A stretch of 64,000 bases of DNA, taken from contig QRDG01000030.1 of the NCBI GenBank assembly GCA_012064385.1, positions 961,081-1,025,080 on the forward strand. The letters run 5' to 3'. The notes under the pieces are model-generated. The model did no database searches, was not told the DNA's origin, and saw only the letters and a list, made by a program, of their open reading frames with translations. The stretch comes from Puccinellia tenuiflora (lineage: Eukaryota; Streptophyta; Magnoliopsida; Poales; Poaceae). The position numbers were made by a program, and so were the translations under genes. Positions 22,062 to 35,000 of the stretch are shown here, one piece after another (positions within the stretch are counted from its first letter, which is position 1; every line of letters starts with the position of its first letter).

Positions 22062-25054
22062 TTTATTTTCTTACAAGATGCCTATGCATATGGAGAGGTC
22101 TAGACTTAAATTTATTTGATATTTGCTTCGTGATGCTCTATTGTGCGTTTCAACTCTTATTCTTATGTGAGCATCATTGAAATTACTGGGCCTAGCTAAA
22201 AGGCGTTAAAGAAAAGCGATTGTTGGGAGGCAACCCATCTTTTATTTTCAGTTTGCTTTTTTGATTTTCTTGAGTCATGAAGTTATTACCTCTGTAGCAA
22301 CTTTATTGTATCTTTTTCTTTTGGTTTTTTGTGCCAAGTTTAGCCTCTAATGCATTGAAAGTGCGAGGTATTGTGTTGTTGTCCAAAAACAGATTATGTG
22401 CGCCTGTTGCACGAAAATGCTAAAATCGCCAGCATTTTATCTTTTTCTGATAATTTTTTAAAACAAGACTGATGCTTTTATCTATCTTTCGTTAGTTTTA
22501 AGTTTTTTGATTTGAGCTGCAGAAGTGCCTCGAAAAATTCGATCTTTACAGACTATTCAGATTTTGACAGATTCTGCTTTTATTTTGCATTTGTCTCTTT
22601 ACCATCGTCATATGTGATACTCTAGGGGTAGAGTGACACATTGAGGCTTAATAAACATTAGCTAATGTCTAATGAAGTTGGTTTGCAATTTGTCATGAGT
22701 TGAACACATATGCATTTTAATTTATGAGAACTAACCCTGTAATCAAATTATGAGAAGTTTTGTGTGAAGAGAGTTTTTAAGTTCCAAATGAGAGGAATAT
22801 GAAGAAATCGAGGATGGATCAGAGCTCAATCTTGGGGATGCCCCCATGGCACCCCCTCTGAATATCAAGAATCATCAAGAGTCAAAGCTTGGGGATGCCC
22901 AAGGCATCCCCTCATCTTCATCGACTATCATAAGGTCGTCTTCGTTGAACTTCGTTTTTATCACTTTACATATTATGTGCTATGCTTGGAGCGTCTTTTT
23001 TACTTTCAGTTTTGTTAGTTTATTTGCTAGTCATATCTTTGTTGGATCCTACCTTTATTTGTGTGGGAGAGACACGCTTCGATTTTTCGTTTGAATACTC
23101 ATTTGCTTCGCTTATATCTTTTTGAGTATTCTTAGCTACTGTCTGTTTTCTAGTAAGCTCTCGCTTTTAGCTTTTATCTTGTTTAGAGCTGCTAGTTGTT
23201 AAGTTAAACTCTCTTGTTCTTCACTTATATTTTTTGGAGAGTTGTTTTGGTTGCTTGGTTAATATGTTAGATCGGAAAAATGCTATGCATGTGGCAGTGG
23301 TATGAAGTAGAAAAACCTGCATACTCTTGTAGATCATTATGTGGATAATTTGGTACACTTCAATTGTTTTGAGGCACTAAAATAACTAATGGTTAAAATG
23401 TGTTGGTTAATGGTATTAGAGCTGATTAGTGGAGAGGTGTTATTAAAGCGTGGAGCCGTACTTTTCTAAACTAAACAACCCAAGTCAACAATATGCTAAT
23501 GTGTCATGAATTCTACTAAGTTGAAAATAAGTTCCTAGTGGGTAGTTACTGCAACGGCCGGGGAAGCCAACGGGGCACTTGTGTCGCCGCCACGATCCCT
23601 CTTGGGGTGTCTCTAACCATTTGTGGAACATTGAAACTGCTAGTTGTTTGCAATATACGAAATGCATTGTTGAGTTTTGGTTTTTGGCACTTCCACTTCC
23701 ATATTTTGCTAGCCTCTTCGGTGCTGCGCAATGCCCTCTCTCACATTGATATTGGTCCATATTTCGTGGGCACATCCAACTCCGTGGGAGAACTTCATCC
23801 TGTTCTGCTACACATAAGCCAACCATCTTCCTCAAAACAGCCACCATACCTACCTATCACGGCATTTCCATAGCCGTTCCGAGATACATTGCCATGCAAC
23901 ATCCATCATTACATTACATGACTTGATGTTGTTCTTCATTATCATATAGTTTGCTTGATCATTGAGTTAGTGTGCAGCGTGGCTTGCCACATGTTCTACA
24001 TTTTTTCCACACTACGCTCGATCATGCATATCTTCTTTTATACATTATGTATTAGTCTTATGAGTTATGAGTACCAAAAGTGTGATGATCATCTTGTAAA
24101 AATAGAGTGTTGCCCTACCTGTGAGCATATTGAAAAGACTCCAAAGTTGCCACATAAAAGAGTCCAAAAGAGACCAATGAGAGAAAATTTAAAAGAGCCA
24201 CGGAGGCCACAATTTTTTTTAAAAGAAGAGAAATATAAAAGAGAGAGGGGGCAGCACTACTATCCTTTATTCCACACTTGTGCTAGTTAGCACCTACACT
24301 TCATTATAGAGAGTTTTCATGTTTCATTTGTATAACTATGTGGGGAATTAACGTTATAGAATTTGGCTTGTATATTCCAAGGATGAGCCTCCTCAAGTGA
24401 GCTCTAGGTCTTCATGAGCAAGCAAGTTGGATGCACCCCCACTAGTTCCATTGGAGAGCTTTCATACACTTATAGCTCTATGTGCATCCGTTGCATGGCA
24501 ATCACTACTCCTCATGCAGTGTCAACTACGGGACTTCCTTCTGTCTTGTGGTTACTTTCTCCATTGTTTGAGCCTTTCTTTTTGACCTTCCAAACCTTCA
24601 TCATTGTTCTCTTTGCCATAACATCATGGTGCCAAAGCCACTTCTTACTTGCACTAGTTGAGTAGACTTCGAAACAGTTGATTTGTGAAGTAGATGGATT
24701 AGGACACCTGACTTGAGCTTGGCAATTTTCATGAATGACTAATTAGATGCTTTGAAGAATGATTGATACTTTACATTGGAGACATAATTCGTAATTCTTC
24801 TTTCTAAACCTTATGTATGGTTCCATGTCTCCAACGCACTTATTCATGAAAAGTTTCTAGCATTTGTTAGCTAGTGTTTGTTAATCATTATTTACTTAAT
24901 GTAAACTATAGACAATTGTTTTGGATCACCTTATTCACTTCATGTGCTTTGCATCACTATCTTGATCAAGATTGTGTTGGTCGCATGTCTCATCAAAAAT
25001 TATTTGTTATCACTTACCTACTTGAGGACGAGTAGGAGTTAAGCTTGGGGATGC
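22062..25054 (+). other. Non-coding interior of the second non-autonomous element
   Basis: No gene is seen. 22062-23310 resembles 9630-11000 of the first element, including the GGGAGGCAACCCA motif at 22224-22237. 24900-25054 resembles 12110-12267. The part between (about 23400-24890) has no counterpart that I can see, so the two elements exchanged or gained different central DNA. Confidence 0.6.
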
Positions 25055-26653
25055 TGATACGTCTCAAACGTATCTATAATTTTTGAGTGATCCATGCTAG
25101 TTTTGTGATATTGTCACATGTTTTTACTGTCATTTATATCATTTTTATGCATTTTGTCGGACTAACCTATTGACAAGATTCCCAGTGCCAGTTCCCTGTT
25201 TTTGCTGTTTTTGTATTTAAGAAATTTTACTTCTCAAAATATTCTCGGAATTGGACGAAAATTTACGGAGAATTTTTACTCGACGAAAGACACACCAGAA
25301 GACCAAAGGGGAGCCTGAGGGGCCGCCCACAGGGCGCAGGCGGCCTCCTGCCGCGGCCCCCCTAGGACCCGCGGGTGGGGCCCGCCCCTGCTCCTGGGGC
25401 ACCTCCTTGGCCCCCTCCGACACCTATAAATTCACATTAGACCTAAAAACGTCAAGACGGCCATTATTTTCCAGAAACTTGACCCCGGCACGCCGTCATC
25501 GAAAACCCTAGTTCGGGGTCCAATCTAAAGCTGATACCGGCACTCTGCCGGAGGGGAGATCGATCCCGGAGGGCTCTTCATCGTCATGCCTTCCTTCGGG
25601 ATGATTTGTGAGTAGTCTCACCTTGGACTACGGGTCCATGGCAGTAGCTAGTCTCTCTCTTTTGTGCTTCATGTCTTATGATCTTGTGAGCTGCCTAACA
25701 TGATCAAGATCGATTATTGTAATGCTATGTGATGTGTTTGCTGGGATCCGATGGATTATGAAGTTATGTTCAGATTGTGCATGATTCTTATATGAGTAAT
25801 TTATGTTCTTACATGCTCTCTGATGTGCGTAGTTACTTTGGCCAAGTGATTATGTGTATCTCCAAGAGAGGGTATTTATGCTAGATAGTGGGTTCATGCC
25901 CCCTTTTGTTCCTGGGCACGAGTGACAGAAACGTCTAAGGGCGAGGGTGTGATGTTGCTACTAAAGGTAAAACAACGGTGTTAATGTCTATTTTGATATT
26001 AGTATTGCTTACTTCATGCACTTTACTTAATGCAATTGTCTGTTGCTTGCAACTTAATACCGTTGGGTGACAGGCTGGATAGCGATCCCATGGTGGACTT
26101 TTTAGACAAAGACGCAGTTGGACTCAACGGTCTTTGTTCCTTGTCGTGATGCCTTCATAAATATTATCATGTCCTTTTTTGTCATAGCTAAATTCGGTTT
26201 GTGTCATGATCTTGTCAATTGCTTAGCTGTAATTCGTTCACCCATCACATGCATATTTTATTTACTTGAGAGACTCCACTAGTGAACCCATGGCCCCCGG
26301 TCCATCTTTTTACATCGTTTACAACCTCATTTACTTTCTTTTAATTATCATTATTCCTCTGGTCACTTTTCATATTTTATCTATTTCATCATACAATTAA
26401 CCGCTTTGTTTTCTGCGAGACCGGAAAGATTGACAACCTTTCCGCCGTTGGGGGCAAAGTATTTTGGTTGAGTGTGTGCAGGTCCACATCTGTTGAAGGT
26501 CAAGCGCCAGAGTTATTCAACATTCACCTCGTTGTTGATTTTAAAGTCCTACTGGTTCGATAAACCTCGGTTCGTTAAACGAGGGAAAACTGCTACTAGC
26601 TGCAATTCCGCCTTCGCTTGGGGCACCACCCAACTTATTTTAATACAGCAGCA
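25055..26653 (+). repeat. 3' LTR of the second non-autonomous element
   Basis: TGATACGTCTCAAACG...TACAGCAGCA, 1599 bp, with TATA box core 25425-25430. It is preceded by the purine-rich TTGGGGATGC and followed by the resumed minus-strand solo LTR. Confidence 0.9.
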
Positions 26654-26947
26654 GGGCCGCGGCCGGCACTCGACTGTGGCCCCTGGGTGGCCCCCCAGGC
26701 CGCCCTTTGGTCCACAGGTGTCTTCCGTCGCATAAAAAATCTCCGTAAATTTTCAGCTCAATCCGACGATATTTCCTGAAGTGACTTTTCTGAAATACAA
26801 AAACAGGAAACTGGCGCTAGGCATCTTGTCAATAGGTTAGTCCAACAAAATGCATAAAAATGATTAATATGATAATAAAAACATGTGACAACATCACAAA
26901 ACTTGCCTGAATCAATCAAAAATTATAAATACGTTTGACACATATCA

Positions 26948-28993
26948 TTGTGTCTGTCTCTTTATTTTGCTTGCACCAAATTGCGCAATTACCTCTTATC
27001 TGTCGAGTGTAAAGTTCTTAGTCAGACCGATGTCATCAAACACATGATACATAGGCTGATTCTCAGTGGACGAATCGGCAAATGGGCGTATGGGTTGATT
27101 GAATATGATTTGGCCTATGAACCTCTCAAATCTATGAAAGGCCAGATTGTAGCAGACTTCATTGTCGAACATCGGATTAACCTGGAGCAAGAAGCCGACT
27201 TGAATGTTGTGTCGTCTGTACCGTGGAAACTTTATTTTGACGGCTCAGTTTGCAGTAGTGGGCAAGGAGTCGGCATTGTGTATATTTCGCCCCACGGTAC
27301 TATCTTTCAGGCCTCTTGTCGTCTTGATTATTTTTGCACTAACAATGAAGCCGAATACGAAGCTCTTCTATTCGGGTTGGAAATTTTAATGGACGCAGGG
27401 GTAACTCATGTTAAGGCATATGGTGACTCGCTGCTTATTGTCCAACAAGTGGCCAAGATCTTTCAGTGCAACAGTGGATCACTCAACATATACCTTGATA
27501 GATGCTTGGACATCATATCGACTCTGGATTACTTTTCGATATCTCATGTGTCCAGGCAGGACAACTGGCTTGCCAACGAGTTGGCACATCAGGCATCGGG
27601 CTATCATGTCAGTAGAGGAGTATTTTTTACAGCGAAGAAGCCGGTGCTAGCTGTTGTCGACAATGTTGAAACCGAAGGAGAACTCGACTTGTCTAAGTCG
27701 GCTCCGAAGGAACCTGGTGGAAACCGGTCAGCTGATTGGAGGACGCCTATTGTTGATTATTTGAGGGATCCAAGTCAGAAAATGGATAGGATTGTTCGGC
27801 GGCTTGCTTTTAAGTATACCTTGATAGACAACGAGTTATATCGCCGAACAGCCGATGGTCTTCTTCTAAGGTGCTTGGACGAAGACCAATCCTGGGTTGC
27901 TATGGGGGAACTACATGACGGCCTATGTGGAACACCTCAGTCGGCTCACAAAATGAAGTGGATGCTCAGACGGGCCGGATTCTATTGGCCGACAATGATT
28001 AATGACTGCTTCAGGTACTATAAGGGGTGTGAGGCATGCCAAAGGTTTGGAGATGTCCAGATAGCACCGGCTTCATTTCTTAATCCTGTAATAAAGCCAT
28101 GGCCTTTTCGAGGATGGGCATTAGATTTTGTCGGTATGATCAACCCGGCTTCATCCAAAGGGCATCGCTTTGTATTAGTTGCTACAGATTATTTCACCAA
28201 GTGGTCTGAAGCAGTACCCCTCAGGAATATGACCCACAAGGAAGTAATTCAATTCATTACAGAGCATATTGTTCACCGATTCGTTATCCCACAAACTCTC
28301 ACCACAGATCAAGGTACTTCCTTCATGGCTAAGGAGGTGAAACAGTTTGCCGAATCACTCGGGATCAAGATGCTCAGCTCATCTCCGTATTATGCTCAAG
28401 CTAATGGACAAGCCGAGTCAACCAACAAAATTCTCATCAAGTTGATTAAGAAGAAAGTACAAGACTACCCGAGGAGGTGGCATGAGGTACTGTCTGGGGC
28501 ATTGTGGGCTCACAGAATCTCAAGGCATGGTGCAACTAAGGTGACTCCTTTCGAGTTGGTATATGGACAAGAAGTCGTTTTACCAGTAGAAGTGAATCTG
28601 GCTGCTTTGAGGTTCGCTAAGCAAAACGACTTGTCGGCTGAGGACTATCACAATTTGATGATGGATAACATAGACGAGGTAGCCGACAAACGTATAAGGG
28701 CTTTGGAGGACATTGAGAAGGAGAAGTTGCGGGTGGCAAAAGCTTATAACAAGAGAGTCCGACTTAAAGATTTTCCAATCGGCGACTTAGTCTGGAAGGT
28801 TATACTGCCAGTTGGCTCTAGAAGTAGAAAATTTGGCAAATGGTCGCCAAGTTGGGAAGGGCCACTGCGAATCATGAGGATTATACCCGGCAACTCATAT
28901 CTAGTGGAAACATTGGAAGGCAGCATATTGCCTCAAGCTATCAATAGGAAATACTTGAAGAAATTCCATCCAAGCGTGTGGCAAACTGCATGA
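26948..28993 (+). pseudogene. Large Gypsy element, RNase H and integrase block (open frame of 681 codons)
   Basis: This frame is uninterrupted. After the RT/RNase H tether comes an RNase H domain at residues about 90-215, with D98, E134/E136 and D160 in the right contexts (YFDGS, TNNEAEY, AYGDS). The zinc-binding region has H323, H334, C361 and C364 (CEACQ). The family's usual second His in GTH is Pro here (GTP), so zinc binding may be weakened. The integrase core has D393 (ALDFVG), D454 (TTDQG) and E490 (NGQAE), giving the canonical D,D-35-E spacing. The end has the GPLRIMRI type basic C-terminal region and no obvious chromodomain. It begins without its own start codon, because it is the rest of the polyprotein cut at 18066. 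The element as a whole is dead. Confidence 0.9.
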
Positions 28994-29110
28994 GCCGCAC
29001 ATATGACTGATATAAATATATCGCCTTTAGCATATGGCCAATGAGCTTAAGCATCGCCCTTAAACAAATCTTTTACATTGAATATTTTCTAGTACACAAG
29101 CTTAACTACA

Positions 29111-29125
29111 AAAAAGGGGGGCATG
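29111..29125 (+). other. Polypurine tract of the large Gypsy element
   Basis: AAAAAGGGGGGCATG lies directly before the TG of the 3' LTR, 117 bp after the integrase stop codon. This is the expected site for plus-strand priming. Confidence 0.75.
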
Positions 29126-29896
29126 TGTTAGCACCCGTTTTTGGCAGGTCACAGGTTCAAGCTCACTCAAGAGGAGATGGCGACTTGGAGAGAACTTGGA
29201 GTGACAACCCGGCTTAGCCAGAACCCGGCGCAGGCTAGACTCGAGTTTCTTGAAGATTCCAGAAGCCGCGCCAGGGAAGACGGACTTGAGTTTGTTTGAC
29301 GCTTGGAGGCCCAGAAACAGAAGTCGAATGTAGTACGATAGAACGAGTTCAAGGTTGACACAGAAGGGCAAAATGCGACTTTCCAAAAGAAGCCGGAAAA
29401 GGATGCTTGGAGTCCAGGTCCAGTACGAAGTCGGCCAAGGCTTTTACCTAGTTTAGAGATAGAAACCGACTTATATCACGAGTTGTAATCCTTGTAGAAG
29501 TACAATGCTTGTACGGGGAGTCCAGCTGCCTCATTATATATGTAAGAGGTGACGGCCGATTGAAATTAAGCAAACAATCGACAATCAATACAAACCCTAC
29601 TTTTTACTCTCAAACCCTTGTTCCTGCTTCCGTTATTCGGCGACTTCGCGTGACTTCATCGAGTATCGACAATCAAGCTAAGAGCGGTCAAATCCGGCTT
29701 AGTTCAACCAATCGTCGCCGGCTTCCTCTGACGAGGTCCCTCCCGAGGGGCTAGGGCGTCTGGTCCAAAAAGCGCCGGCTTGTTGTCTTGCGTATCGCGC
29801 TACAAGTCGTCCTCCCGCGGGGCGAGTTGCGGAGTATCTACCCCGGCACCGTGGGTACAGGAGGACGTGTTCGTGTGACGCGTTTCTAGCGCAACA
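29126..29896 (+). repeat. 3' LTR of the large Gypsy element
   Basis: It begins TGTTAGCACCCG and ends TAGCGCAACA (771 bp, TGTT...AACA termini). It has a TATA-like TTATATATG near 29534 and a U5 block (GTCTTGCGTATCGCGCT near 29785) shared with the LTR piece at 61336-61560. The next five bases, CTATC, would be the target duplication, but the 5' LTR is not present in the window for comparison. Confidence 0.8.
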
Positions 29897-31020
29897 CTAT
29901 CATAAAACAATATAGTTCACCATTTCATCTAATATGTGCATTACGTCAAAATACATAGACCGTCTTCCAACTGCATCTATGACTAATAATCCACCCTGTG
30001 ATCACTATCCAGCATGTCACCCAAAAGTATTAAGTTGCAAGCAACAGATCATTACAATAAGCAAAATGCATAATATAAGCAATATAAATAACACAAGGAA
30101 ATCACACTGTTGTTTTCTCCCTAGTGGCAACAGCACATCTCTTGTCTTAATCGTTTCTGTTAACCCGAGCTCAGACAAGAGAGGCATGAACCCACTATCT
30201 AGCATAAATACTCCCTCATACACCACTAATAATTACTTGGCCAAAGCATCCACTAGCATCGGAGAGCATGCAAGATCATAGATAAAACACAACACATAGA
30301 TGAACAAAACCAATGACTTCCACAATTCATCGGATCCATGCAGACACAATCATGTAGCAGTTACAGATAATATGATCTTGATCATGATAGGCAACTCACA
30401 AGATCTAAACAATGGAGTACAAGGAGGAGAGACAACCATCTAGTTACTGCTATGGATCCGTAGTCCCGTGGTGGACTACTCATGCATCACTCTGGAGGCA
30501 GGCATGGTGGTGTAGATGCCTCCGGTGTCGATTCCCATCTCCGGCAGGGTGCCGGGAAGAGCTGCAGAACCCTCCCCGAACTAGGATTGAAGATGGCGGC
30601 GGCCTCGGATGTCTTCTGGAGAATATGACCACGTCTCTCGTGTTTTTAGGTTAGGGGTGAATTTATAGGCGAAGAGGCGAGGAGGCGAGGGAGGTGCCCA
30701 GGTGGGCCCCAGCCGCGGCCTACCCGTGGGTCGCGCCTGGGTGGCACCTGGAGGCTGGGTGGCACCCGAGGGAGGTTCCGTCTTCGTTTCATATTGGAAT
30801 TAATTCCCGTAAATTATCAGCGCAATCCGAGAAACTTCTCAGAACAACTTTTCTGAAATAAAAAGATAGCAGAAAACATGAACTGGTACTGGGCATCTTG
30901 TTAATAGGTTAGTTTCATAAATCATGCCAAAATGATATAAGAACATTATAAAAACATGTGTCGCTGATATATAATCAAGCATGGAACATAAAAAATTATA
31001 GTTACGTCGGAGACGTATCA
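29897..31020 (-). repeat. Truncated minus-strand LTR of the TGATACGTCTCC type
   Basis: On the minus strand it starts at 31020 with TGATACGTCTCCGACG, has the TATA-like CCTATAAATTC near 30663, and stops at the Gypsy LTR boundary 29896/29897 without its U5 end. The large Gypsy element therefore most likely inserted into it, and its other half should lie left of the Gypsy 5' end, outside the window. The five bases beyond its start are AGGTC (31021-31025). Confidence 0.75.
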
Positions 31021-31361
31021 AGGTCATCGGCGGAGGATATGACCCGGGGCTCCGTGGTGAAACCAGCTGTATCGTTGAGCTCGGGATAGTGGATGCAGAA
31101 GTGGGAAACGGCGGGCGGATCGGCGGCGAGGCAGAAGGTGACCTGGACGTCGTGGCCGGTGCTCGTCTTTGCCCTCGCGGTGGTGGTGTTCTTGTGGTCA
31201 GCGAAGTAGGCCTTGTCATCGAGGAGAACCCATGAAGGGTAGCGGAAAGGGTTAGGGCCAGCGGGATCGATGCCGGGGGCTGGAAGGACGAGGCCATGAA
31301 AGATCCCTTCTACCGCTTCGACGGCGATGAACCCTCCGTACCCGACGGTGGTGGCGACCAA
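31021..31361 (-). pseudogene. DUF1618-like gene fragment cut by an LTR
   Basis: The open minus-strand frame includes YPSWVLLDDKAYFADH, then VQVTFCLAADPPAVSHFCIH. Both are typical of the N-terminal part of grass DUF1618 proteins, a large F-box-like family of unknown function. Reading stops where the TGATACGT LTR begins at 31020. The methionine at 31361 may not be the true start, because the conserved part begins further in. No second exon is seen to the left, since that DNA is retroelement. Confidence 0.6.
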
Positions 31362-34300
31362 GGGGGTACGAAAAACCTTTCAGCGCGTGTTTCCCTACCG
31401 ATCGGCGTCCGTGAATCTTAGTATGGGCTTGCCTGCGCCATGTCGACCATCTAGGGATTCCACACGCGGCTATTTCCCTTATATTAGAAACAAAAACTGG
31501 AATACCGGTTCGAAAATACATATCCTCTCGTGTACGATGAAATCTCTGCTCCGTAATTCTTGCACCGGAAGTGCTTCACGTACGATGTTCTATGTACGAC
31601 GAGCGTACGACGCAACGTGACTAGGTCCGACACTCTTAATCCCTTCTCTGTTGAGTGACTCGATTCATATGTGATGCATGTGAGGCTGGGTGTCCTATGA
31701 AAATCGTACACAAAACGTCATACGTATAGCATCACTCTTCTTGCACAATGTTAAAACACAAGCTCCAAAAGTCAAAAACCCCAGCACTCTGGCGTCAACG
31801 GTGGCGATGTTTGTGGCGTCGTTGTGTCTACCTTCGTCGCGTCAGGACTACAGGTGAAAACCTTAGCCTATGGTCTCGACTCTCGACAATGGCGGCGTTA
31901 CGTGTCATTACTTTTTTGTGGGCTTGGACATGGAGTTTCAGATTCTTTTGGTTTTGTTCCGTGTTGGTGGTAAGTTTGGTTCTTCGGTTTTTCTATTTAT
32001 CTTTAATCTGTTTTATAAGAGGATCACATCATCACCTTGTATCGGTTTGACCGATGTGATTTATTTATAGAGCGGACGAAAGCCTATTCAATAAGTTCTA
32101 AAAGAAAGAATTCTCAGTTGATTCCCTATCTTTGCTCTAATTCTATTTTTCCATGAACCTTGTTGCCATTCTCCATCCTGCAATGCAAATGGGAATTCAG
32201 AACTTTACTAGGAGTAGTAACACATAAGATTCCAACACTTTAGGAGTAGTAAGATTGCATCGATAAAATTCCGAAGATGTAAAAAAACACAAATTTAGTA
32301 GATCAGGCACAAATGTGATCTCGTGAACTAAAGTAATGAGCTTCCCATGTATACGTACTTACATTTAGTATGAGCATTCTACGATGTCGATTCTATCATT
32401 TTCAAACTTCGGTGACACTAAACTTTTGTACTCTCTACATAGGGTCATCCAATCACATACACTATGTTGAACCGATTCAGATGGCAGGTTTCGGAATCCT
32501 CTCGTTTGGCTGCTATGTTGGCATCGCTTTCTATGTTTGGTCTGTGATAAAAACTGCATAGATGCACCTACTTTTAGCAAACTTAGAGCAACATCTCTCC
32601 ACCATTTTGTCTATGCCATGTGGACCAACATTGCATGTAGATTCCATTGAACCAAAGAAACTTCATGGGTCGCTTTTTTCTATGACACCCATGAATCAAA
32701 CGGGCTCGATGAGCCCAATGAATCGCTTTTTCACCACATTTTTGGATAAAAGAAACTTTATTAGTTAAAAGGTTTAAGTATTATACCCGGACTCTACATA
32801 ACTAGGATGCACACAGTCGACTCGAAACCAGCGGTACCAAAATAAATAAAGAGGCACATTACATATCATGATGAGAAATTGTAAAAAACGCCTAAGGTGG
32901 TGGAGGGCCGATCCGCAAATTATATTGCCATCCATGTTGGGATAAAAGTCTCTCGCCGTATCCTCCAGTATTGAATAGACCACCGTAAACAAGTCTCGAT
33001 GCTCCACACGTTGCAACGGAGACCAACTTTTCCACCACATAGTGAATGGTCTTACAACGGGACAACTCTAACTTGAATTTATCACAGCAACCGACCATTG
33101 GGACATATACCTTTACTAGGAGGACATGACAAAATCAAGACTACTTTAATCAATTAAAATTCAACTCGATCATTTTGTTATACATACATTTATCTCATGT
33201 ATCGAAGCAAGCTTAATAAATTTCGTGGTAGCAAGATGTGGTCTAACTTATGTGATGTTACTGGTTACACTCACATGACATGATCTCACCATGCAAAAGT
33301 GCCTTTATGGAGTAACGATAGAATATACAATTCAAAATCTTGACACTCACAACTAGGAAAACGATTTTATTCCATGCTCCTATGCAACAAGTAAGAAGCT
33401 CAATGAACTCCATTGCATCGCCGAGCAACATATTTTTTAGGGAATGCAGCAGAACATGTCAATGGTCACATATGCAGAATGAAGAGAAGATGACCATGGG
33501 GATTGAGTACGGACTAACCTACGACGAAGAAGAAGCAGCTCCTTCTTGGCCTGGAATAAGGTCCACAACGCCACCAAGCTCGAATGCCGGAACACGCCCA
33601 AGCTCCTCCGCTCATACTGTCATACATGAACTTTGCTACTCCGACACCCACTCCTCCAGCTTCACATGTTGGATAATTAGGCAGTAATTTCATGATTAAA
33701 TCCAGAATATTAAACATGATGACAATATCTACTAACATGTTAATCTCTAATACACCGGATGTATTTACTAACATGAACAACATCATACAAACGAAAAACA
33801 TGTAACAGCGAACATGTTTAACTAGTATATCAGCACACATCACGTATCGATCCGTGATAGAGGAATAAGTCATAGCAGTAACCGATGCAGTGATGATATT
33901 GTTGACGGCAACGTTGGTAAAGACCGATCACAGAAGACAGCTTTAAAGACGACGACAAGCAGCACCGTCCGTCTTGGACGACAGATGGCCCTTGATGAAA
34001 AATGCGAGAAGTCACGCGGATCGCTTCCCAAGAACCTAATTCACCTGCTCTCCCATTCACCAATGCACACCAGAGCTTGGGATAGAGTAGACTACGGTGG
34101 ATGCAAAACATGACAAGTGGCAAAATCTAGACCGGTTTGGTGTGTATTATGACATATACCATGCATGCCGTTATATAGTGCGGCTCGGGAAAACGGTAAC
34201 GGATACGACGTGGGAACCAGATCCACGTCGCACGTTCGAGACGGTTGCCCATGATCTAGGAGCGACTCGAACTGGCTTAGATGTGACGTGTCCGTCAAAG

Positions 34301-35000
34301 ACTCGGCATTCCTGAACTGCAAAAGAAAAATAAGCTAGGGTCGAGGCTCATTCACGAAACATGACATGCATCATGATGAATCGAGACGAGCGAGCGGAGG
34401 AGGAGTGCGCGTAGCTACTTACCAAGTGGTACAATACTCCACCTTATAAGATGGTGCAACTCCACTCCATCATTCCGTGTGGGACTAAACTTTAGCCCCT
34501 CCACTCCTGCCATAGTTAGGCAGTTGGCTGACTTGAAAGAACCGACTCCAATACTCATTAAATAATGTATAATAAAGCCCGGCCCCACGACGGTATAAAC
34601 CTCAATCATAGTCCACATGAGAGATCTTCAAATACATATACACATGATTCAACAACCATATATGTACAAACACATGTCACACAACATTTTTGATAATACA
34701 ATATTTCTAATCTAAGAATCCACTTCGACGGCTAGTTATTTTCTAAGATTGCGAAAAAAATCATGACAACATGTTCGATGAACAACCAAAAGAACATTCG
34801 CTCTTGCGTCAACGTCGGGCCCCTGTCGATGGTCCCCTTTGTGTCTTTTTCAAGAACTTGTGATGTAATACAACAACCTGACCTCCTCTCATCTAGTGAC
34901 GCTGAATCCTGTCGCCCTTTCCCGATCTTCTTCGACGGCCGGTGCGCCACATCCACCCATGCTCCGTCTCCCTTCTCCCCACGGAATAGTTTATGAGGGT
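31362..35000. other. Intergenic stretch, no supportable gene
   Basis: Only short frames without recognisable domains occur. 31740-32100 has a GGCGTC/GGTGGCG-rich segment that reads like a decayed repeat. 33300-34350 shows short scattered frames without domain signature or codon bias. I see no clear terminal inverted repeats, tRNA or known small RNA here. Confidence 0.5.

Larger units (their letters stand above)
19366..26653 (+). mobile_element. Second non-autonomous LTR retrotransposon, inserted in the minus-strand solo LTR
   Basis: LTRs are at 19366-20939 and 25055-26653. The interior carries a PBS, one degenerate frame, non-coding DNA alike in part to that of the 7309-13772 element, and the same TTAAGCTTGGGGATGC tract before the 3' LTR. 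The 5' LTR lacks its first 26 bp (TGATACGTCTC...), so a small deletion at the left junction removed the LTR terminus and the expected target duplication. The right flank begins GGGCC. No enzyme domains are encoded. Confidence 0.88.
18067..26947 (-). mobile_element. Minus-strand solo LTR, split by a younger element, with TTGTG target duplication
   Basis: In minus orientation the LTR starts at 26947 (TGATATGTGTCAAACG), runs to 26654, and continues at about 19365 down to 18067 (end ...AGTAGCAATCA). TTGTG occurs at 18062-18066 and 26948-26952, and the Gypsy polyprotein resumes exactly there. The LTR is related in sequence to those of the 19366-26653 element that split it near its promoter, in a CCCTAGGACCCG stretch. 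There is no interior, so this is a solo LTR. Confidence 0.85.

Noticed and set aside
30839..31297. 152-codon minus-strand frame crossing 31020
   Set aside because: It crosses the LTR/DUF1618 junction in a different frame from the DUF1618-like similarity and has no homology of its own.
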